From assembly GCA_905221605.1 (NCBI GenBank), contig CAJNDS010002819.1, positions 102,001 through 166,000 on the forward strand: DNA of 64,000 bases. Reading direction: 5' to 3'. This DNA is from Symbiodinium natans (Eukaryota; Sar; Dinophyceae; Suessiales; Symbiodiniaceae). Each line of letters begins with the position of its first letter. Positions within the stretch are counted from its first letter, which is position 1. The position numbers and the translations under genes are program-made. Positions 58,589-64,000 of the stretch are shown in pieces. A model generated the notes under the pieces. The model searched no databases and was not told the origin of the DNA. It saw only the letters and a list, made by a program, of their open reading frames with translations.

Positions 58589-60267
58589 TCACACAAAATG
58601 CACCGCCAGGACTTCGTCATACTGTCCTATCAGCGCAAGCGGCACCCCGCGCGCAGCCGCCTCCTCAATCCCAATCGTCTCGACCCAGGTGATGCGCTTA
58701 CGCAGTCTGGTCTTCGGGTTGTATCCTCGATTTGAGAGCATGCTACATCTTACCCCAAGTGTTGTATTGCAGCTGTGAGGCCGAACTCTACTGGCGCTAA
58801 TAATAAAGCGAAGTGTCCACTCGTGAAGACGGCTACACGGGCTCCCTCTATCCGTGGGGCCCAGTGCCTTGAGTTTGCCCGGTACTCCGTTGTCTTCCGG
58901 CCTTCCTTAATTGCCCTGTAGTACACGTCTTGCAAGGAGAAATGCACCTCCTTGCCTGAGAGTCCCTCCTGACCAGGTGTGTCAGAGTTGCGCGCTGAAT
59001 TGCACAGGGGCAAACTCGATGATAGGCCCGCAGACTTACTCAATCAGCCGCAGCCCAGCTGTTAAACAGGCTCCCTGGACTAGTGGAATCATACATTGCA
59101 GAGTAAAATAGAGTTTGAAGGGACACAACATCATGCTGGGCTGTGGGCTGCTTGCACTCACAAATCACCGCCGCCGCTCTCCTCTTCCTCTTCGTCAGCC
59201 CCTACGGCCTCTTCGGCCGCTTCGTCAGCATTCTGATAGTCTCCTGACCAACGACGCACTACCCTACTTCGCCCTTGCTGCTTGCTTCACCCTTGCGTCG
59301 CTCATTCTGTGCTTATTTTGCCCTTATTTCGCTTCTTCCTCGCTTGTTCTACCCATAGTTCAACAACTGATACGTCTCATGTCGCCCTTGGTTCACCCTT
59401 GCTTACTCCACACTTATTTTTCCTTACTAGTTTCCCAATAATTTCACCCTTATTCTACACTTATTTTACCCTTATTCACCTCTTACGCCGCCCTTGGTTC
59501 ACCCTTGCTGCGCGCATTCTGCACTTATTTTACCCTTATGTCGTTATGTGCAAGACACTCAGTTGGTTCCTACTTCCCGTGTCCTGCACCAGTGTCCTCG
59601 TCGTCAGGCCCGAAATCCTCCATGAGCACTGCTTTCTCAGGCTCCTCCATCTCCAATTCTTCCTCGAGCTCGTCTTCACCGCCTTCTTCGGGTTCCATGT
59701 CATCATCATCATAATCCTCCTCATCGCTTTCTGGCTCGCCGATGCGTTCCAAGGCGATGTCTTCTCCGTCCAGCCTTTGCGCGAGCTTCACGCAAATGCA
59801 AAGAAACAACAAATCGAAGCAGGGGGCAAGCATGTGTAGGGATCAGCCCGAGTTGCTCAAGAGGCTGGACCTTGGAGCACACCATTAGATGATGCACCAT
59901 TCGGTCGGGGATGTCGGGGTTGCCCGTTGCCACCAATCGGATGGCAGGCAGCCCGTCATGCATCTGCGAGCGATCCTTCACAAGTTTCCACTCGCCCCCC
60001 TTCTTTGGAAGAGGCACCTTGGCTGCCAATACTTCATGGCACACGTAGATCGTGCCAGCGGGGCTCTGGGCGAGGAAGGGAAGGTTGTCTCCTGCTGCTG
60101 GCTCTTCAAGGTCACTTCTCTCCTCTTCATTTTCGTCGTCGGAGAAGCTCACCTTACTACTGCGTGCTATTAAGGGGCTTAAGAAACAAAGGCGGCGGGC
60201 GGAAATACTCAGTTTCAAGAATGGCCTCGTCTGTGATGATGCGGCGCCTCTTCTTATTGCTCATCAT
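58589..60267 (-). CDS. ASCH-domain (PUA-like) protein, 289 residues, six exons
   Basis: Exons 60267-60226, 60152-59871, 59785-59590, 59243-59169, 58955-58818 and 58725-58589 join in phase to 289 codons plus TGA. ASCH domains have a PUA-like fold thought to bind RNA or modified nucleic acids. Residues 1-14 are basic (SNKKRRRIITDE). Residues about 45-108 are a globular segment (GTIYVCHEVLAAKVPLPKKG). Residues about 109-199 are very acidic (DEEDYDDDDMEPEEG). From about 200 the ASCH core follows: VHFSLQDVYYRAIKEGRKTT then EYR (the GxKxxExR motif), VAVFTSGYNPKTRLR and IEEAAARGVPLALIG. Introns 59244-59589 and 58956-59168 begin GT and 58726-58817 begins GA; the first is GC or GA (two choices, 60225 or slightly downstream). 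A CCCTCGCCCAG acceptor sits about 60 nt 5' of the ATG and fits spliced-leader addition. Confidence 0.8.
59265..59545. repeat. 11-bp-like array in the third intron of the ASCH gene
   Basis: CACCCTTGCT/CACTTATTTTACCC variants fill most of the 346-nt intron 59244-59589. Confidence 0.7.
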
Positions 60268-60401
60268 GCTGCCAGCAGCAGATCCTGCTTGTGAGCCGCG
60301 CTCGGAGGCCTCAGACGGACAAACTTGCACTGGGCGAGGGAGGGAGGGGGGAGGGAGGGGACTGGTTACCTGGTTCCTGAGTCCCACAGTTTGGGATGAG
60401 T

Positions 60402-60675
60402 TGTGAAATAAGGGTGAAATAAGGGTGAAATAAGGGTGAAATAAGGGTGAACTAAGGGTGAAATAAATGTGAAACTAGGGAAATATGTGTGAAACAAGCG
60501 TGCAAATAAGCGAGAAAGAAGATGAGATGGGAAATAAGGGTGAAGCAAGAAGCAAGGTCGAAGCAAGGGTGAAATAAGGGTGAAATAAGGGTGGTATAAG
60601 GATGAAACAAGGGAAATAAGTGCGACATAAGGGTGAAAATAAGGGTGAAATAAGGGCAAATAAGGGTGAAACAAG
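60402..60675. repeat. 11-bp array between genes
   Basis: GTGAAATAAGG units, several perfect in a row at 60402-60445, immediately 5' of the ASCH gene. Confidence 0.9.
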
Positions 60676-60914
60676 GACGTCTGAGTCTGATCTCCTTATT
60701 TGAGGCTTCTCTCGGCCGGAGGCATTTTTCCCGAACCCAACCCTTCCCCCATGAATCTGAATGAATGCTACTTGTGACGCTCCCCCCCCCCTCCGTCTTT
60801 GTTGCGGTTGTATGATTGTAGCCTCTTTTGCGAGCCTCCCTGATAACTTCCGCGGCGCACGCAAGCGTTTACCACCTACTAAAATTAAGCCTGCCTGCGC
60901 ACGCGAGCCGAAAC

Positions 60915-60990
60915 AAAAAAATAAGAGTGAAATAAGGGTGAGACAATGAGGGAATGGTGGAATATGGGTGAAAAACGGGAAGAATAAACA
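60915..60990. repeat. Short degenerate array
   Basis: AATAAGAGTGAAATAAGGGT followed by diverging GGTGAAAAACGGG units. Confidence 0.6.
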
Positions 60991-61080
60991 AGGGTGCAAG
61001 GTCCCGCCCCCCACACCGTCCGCGCCCACACACACACATGCACTGACGCATCAGATAAGAATCTTGCTCAGGCTACATTT

Positions 61081-61180
61081 TTAAGCGCGGCACTGGGGCT
61101 CTTGTCGAAACTCCTGCCGATGACACTGGGACGCCCTTGGCTTTGGACTTGCTGGAAGCGATCAGCATAGTCCCCGTCCT
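61081..61180 (-). CDS. Candidate exon, frame unresolved
   Basis: The - strand is open in two frames (DRFQQVQSQGRPSVIGRSFD or SSKSKAKGVPVSSAGVSTRA). Likely a 3' exon of the gene starting at 62970, but neither frame can be fixed by phase. Confidence 0.3.
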
Positions 61181-61269
61181 GTGCACAGCAGCTGCATGCC
61201 AGGCAGGAGCCCCTGCAGTTTCGGGCGGGGAAAAAGTGCGTCCTGGTCTGCTTGGAGTCTTGAAGTGGC

Positions 61270-62970
61270 TCAGCGTTGGTAACCTTCCCGGCACTCGTAA
61301 TCTCCGGGACACGCGAAACGCCGGGTCCTGTCAGTGCCAATATGCAAAGCCACCCGGATCACATCGTGTGATGCGCACGCGTGCAGAGTTAGCGCATGGA
61401 CACATGCTCCTGCAAGGCTCATGCCTTTCAGGAGCTTGGTAGCAGCAGCAATTCCTGGGGGTTGGCTGGAAAGCGGGCCGTCTTCCGCACGCGGCTTCTT
61501 CAACGGCGGCGCCGGCTTTGGCACAGGAAGCCTGCGCTTGGTCTGGCCAGCCGTTTCTTTTGAAGGACTTGCTGGCACCGTCTGGGTCGGCAGCTTGAAC
61601 GGTGAAGGCGGCCTCAATTTTGCAAGTATTTCCCTTACATGCCTTGTATTGCCTTTGCGAGGACAGGCAAAGCGTACTTAAGCCCCTGGCAACGTCTTTG
61701 TCCTGACATACGTCAGCACCTCTTTGGGCAGGGGCGCTGGGGCACCATCATGCTTGTGCTGAGGGAGCTCGTACGACCATCCCCCCAGCTTGTCGGCAGG
61801 AACATCTCCCCTGGCCTCGGTTGCCCGTGTGACACTCTGCAACTGTAAACGACTGCGAACTGCGTTGAATTTTGCAGCAGCAACAGCAATGGAAGACGGG
61901 CCACAATCAGCGCAGCCTGGAATTTCAAGAATTTGCGGATCTGGCTGCTGGTCCAAGCTGTCCGGTCCAGAGGGCTCCCACGCCTGCGGACCTCCGCCTG
62001 GCAGTGCGCACAAAGACTCACGCGCATCGAGTTAACAGTTAACAGTGACCCACCCACCCACCCAGCCACAACACGCGAAGAAGCGCAAGAGTGACCACCG
62101 ACCATGTCTGACTGTCACTGACCAGCAACTGCCTTGATAGCTTTCACCATCTCGTTCTTGTTTGCTCCATGCTTCTGGTCGTCGGGCGACCAGCCTGTCA
62201 GAAAGGTAATGATCGCGAAGAGGTCGTTACGGCTCGCGCCCTGTAACGTGCTTGACGAGAGGTAGTCGCTGTTGAGACTGGTCAACCACGTGTGGTAGTG
62301 GCTGTCCTCAAGAGAGATTTTAGGGGAACACTTGATTGGGCACAAGTTCGGTTGATTTATTTGTTATCCAGGGGGTCGTGGGTGGGTGGGAATTGAAATA
62401 ATAGCTAAATAAGGCTGACTTAAGGGCAGCGTGATATGGGAAACAATAATAAGGGCGAAATAGGGCCCAAAGGGCCGCGTGGGAAATAAGGTACAAATAA
62501 GGGCCGGACCAGCAGGTGCGGGCTGCTGGGCTGCTTGTGCTGGGAGTTGGGCTGAACTGGACTAGGCAGGCTGGGCTGCCCCGGCCGAGGCGTGTCGCGC
62601 AGCGTTAAAATTAACCACAAAGCCAAGTGTCAACGAAATTCTTCATGGTCTTCTGCGAGTTGTAGTTCTCGGTCTTCACTCTTCTTGTGTTGGATGAGGC
62701 GGTGCCACGCGGCCCCACATTCATTGTGCTGCCGTTGGGATAAACGAGGTCCTCTTCACTCTCTGAATTCAGGATCCGGCTGGTCGCGCGGACAACGGGG
62801 CCCGGGCTTTCCGCTTTCGCCGGCGGAGGCGGCTTCGCCTTCGCCTTCCCCGGAGCAGCAGGCGGGCGTGCCTTTGCCTTCGAAGTTGTCGCCGTCATCA
62901 CTGGCTCGATTTCTGGTGTCTTCTTCTGGCGTTTGTGTAGCGGTACTGGGAGGCCTTTCTTAGGAGGCAT
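61270..62970 (-). CDS. Basic Pro/Ala-rich protein with a SAP-like segment, 5' four exons
   Basis: Exons 62970-62632, 62306-62123, 61997-61718 and 61612 to 61270 or earlier join in phase, with GA, GT and GC donors. Exon 1 starts MPPKKGLPVPLHKRQKKTPE, a nuclear-localisation-like start, then PGKAKAKPPPPAKAESPG. Exon 2 reads YLSSSTLQGASRNDLFAIIT then HGANKNEMVKAIKAVAG, resembling a SAP/helix-extension-helix DNA- or RNA-binding motif. Exon 4 is again basic/Pro-rich (RRLPVPKPAPPLKKPRAEDG). Introns are short (325, 125 and 105 nt). I infer a nuclear nucleic-acid-associated protein. The 3' end is not resolved, and exons near 61.1 kb may belong. The ATG lies about 155 nt downstream of the stop of the methyltransferase-like gene. 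Confidence 0.6.
62395..62500. repeat. Degenerate array in intron 1
   Basis: AAATAAGG/GGGCGAAATAGGG units between exons 62306 and 62632. Confidence 0.6.
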
Positions 62971-63125
62971 GGCTGAGATCGAATTGTGTTGCCTCGCACA
63001 AATCGTGGGCAAAGCAGGAAATGGCTGCGGCACGCACCAGGCAGCAAAGGAAAGTCCGTGTCAATTCAGAAGTCTGTGCCCGCCCCCCTGCATTCTGCAT
63101 GCCATCCTCGCCGAACCCTCGTATT

Positions 63126-64000
63126 TCAAGATTTCACGGCTGCTGACGTTGTCGTGCTGGCTGGCCAACAAATTAAATTTGGTTTGCATGAAAGCTGCTC
63201 AGGCTCGCTGTCTGGGTCTGGCAGGAGCCACTGGCAGTTCTGCCTCTGTTGCAGCAGCAGCCCTCGCGGTGTGAAACAGGCAAGGGCCAAGAACTGGACC
63301 AACAGCACACACCCAAAATGCATCGAGTTTCCTGCTACTTGGGCAGCTCGGTGCCGGTCCCGGAATGGGAGCATGGGAACTCCGTAGCTCAAAGCCAAAG
63401 CAGGCACCACAGGGAAGCCCAGCGCAGCTAAGCGCTCTCTCGGGCACATCCAGCGTTTCTGTGCTGGTATGAAAAGTTTGCCAGAGTTGGTCCTGAAGGT
63501 GGGTATCCTGTTGCTGCACGCGCTCCAGGTCACCCGAGGCGGGCTGTCGCCCAAAAAGATGACCAAGTTCTTGTTGGCGGCTGCTGGCTGCTTGAAGCGC
63601 TTGCGGTACATGGCTTTCACGACTCGCAGGGCTCTTCCTTCACGCTGGTTCAGCAAGTAGTTCCAGGACTTTGCCTACAGCCAGGCGACGTGAATGACCA
63701 ACGAATTTACGCGGGTGAACAGCGCGCAACCCTCCTAAATCAATGCAGACGGGCCGCCTTAGGCTTGTGAATGATGTTGCGGGTGCGGGCAGTGTGCGAT
63801 GACTCAAGCGTCAAGTCCACCTCACGTCAGGATCGAATCAATCCAAGCACGAACTGATTCAGGAAATCAGAAAAGACTCGTTTCGCTAGTCGCTAGTTAC
63901 TGCGCCTCGTCGGCAACAAAGTAATCCGAAGGCTCAGTACACACAAACTGTCGCATCTTCTGGCAGACACGACGAAACATCTCTTGGACGTCATAGTGCT
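63126..64000 (-). CDS. C5-cytosine DNA methyltransferase-like C-terminal part (5' truncated by the window)
   Basis: Exon 64000-63906 (partial; HYDVQEMFRRVCQKMRQFVC) joins in phase 0 to exon 63674-63126 across a 231-nt intron with a GC donor (GAG|GC ... GTAG|GC). The second exon includes WSACSNRIPTFRTNSGKLF, RWMCPRERLAALGFP (corresponding to C5-methyltransferase motif IX) and QVAGNSMHFGCVLLVQFLAL (motif X, the GNS/GNA signature). The catalytic PCQ and ENV motifs would lie further upstream, outside the window, so activity cannot be judged. Dinoflagellates carry many such genes, some attached to retrotransposons; no reverse transcriptase is visible here. The C-terminal 40 residues after LALACF are low in conservation signals and may be partly intron. 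Confidence 0.55.

Noticed and set aside
44884-62500. Regular short repeats suggesting CRISPR
   Set aside because: The 11-bp units are contiguous with no unique spacers, and the genome is eukaryotic.

Overview
The window looks like nuclear DNA of a dinoflagellate, most likely of the Symbiodiniaceae/Suessiales/Prorocentrum sort; the genus is not determinable here. The reasons are spliceosomal introns with GT, GC and GA donors and a near-constant AG|G acceptor, short coding exons (down to about 20 nt) in long non-coding sequence, head-to-tail genes on one strand over tens of kb, degenerate TTTAGGG/CCCTAAA tracts, and long mono- and dinucleotide runs. No bacterial operons, rRNA, tRNA or CRISPR were seen. 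Exon models were built by hand from reading frame, splice motifs and phase. Where several exons join in phase the model is strong; isolated exons are weak.

Left block, 1-42.6 kb, is read almost entirely on the + strand. It holds the 3' exon of a Cys-rich protein (130-1233); an N-terminal calponin-homology plus coiled-coil gene resembling the ciliary central-pair protein CPC1/SPEF2 (3560-7236, with further exons to about 13 kb that may belong to it); a Regnase/ZC3H12A-like NYN (PIN-fold) ribonuclease rebuilt from seven exons (15231-17885) with its acidic motifs intact; coiled-coil exons (18.9-25.5 kb); scattered exons of one or more membrane proteins (26-40 kb); and a short single-pass membrane protein (42026-42595).

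Right block, 45.5-64 kb, is read on the - strand. From upstream to downstream it holds a truncated C5-cytosine methyltransferase-like gene (63126-64000), a basic nuclear-type protein with a SAP-like helix pair (61270-62970), an ASCH-domain protein whose six exons join in phase to 289 residues (58589-60267), a nine-exon gene of about 900 residues with no assigned function (51811-57058), a coiled-coil/Cys-His protein (49616-50059), and a two-exon Pro-rich protein (45501-46380).

The two blocks converge on a gene-poor interval of about 2.9 kb (42596-45500), followed by a repeat field (46.4-49.6 kb) with telomere-like repeats and a 0.58-kb direct duplication. An 11-bp tandem repeat (GTGAAATAAGG / CCTTATTTCAC) recurs about 13 times from 44 kb to the right edge, both within introns and between genes, and is not seen to the left. 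Convergent ends of unidirectional gene blocks are the known position of topological domain boundaries in dinoflagellate chromosomes, so this window probably spans one.
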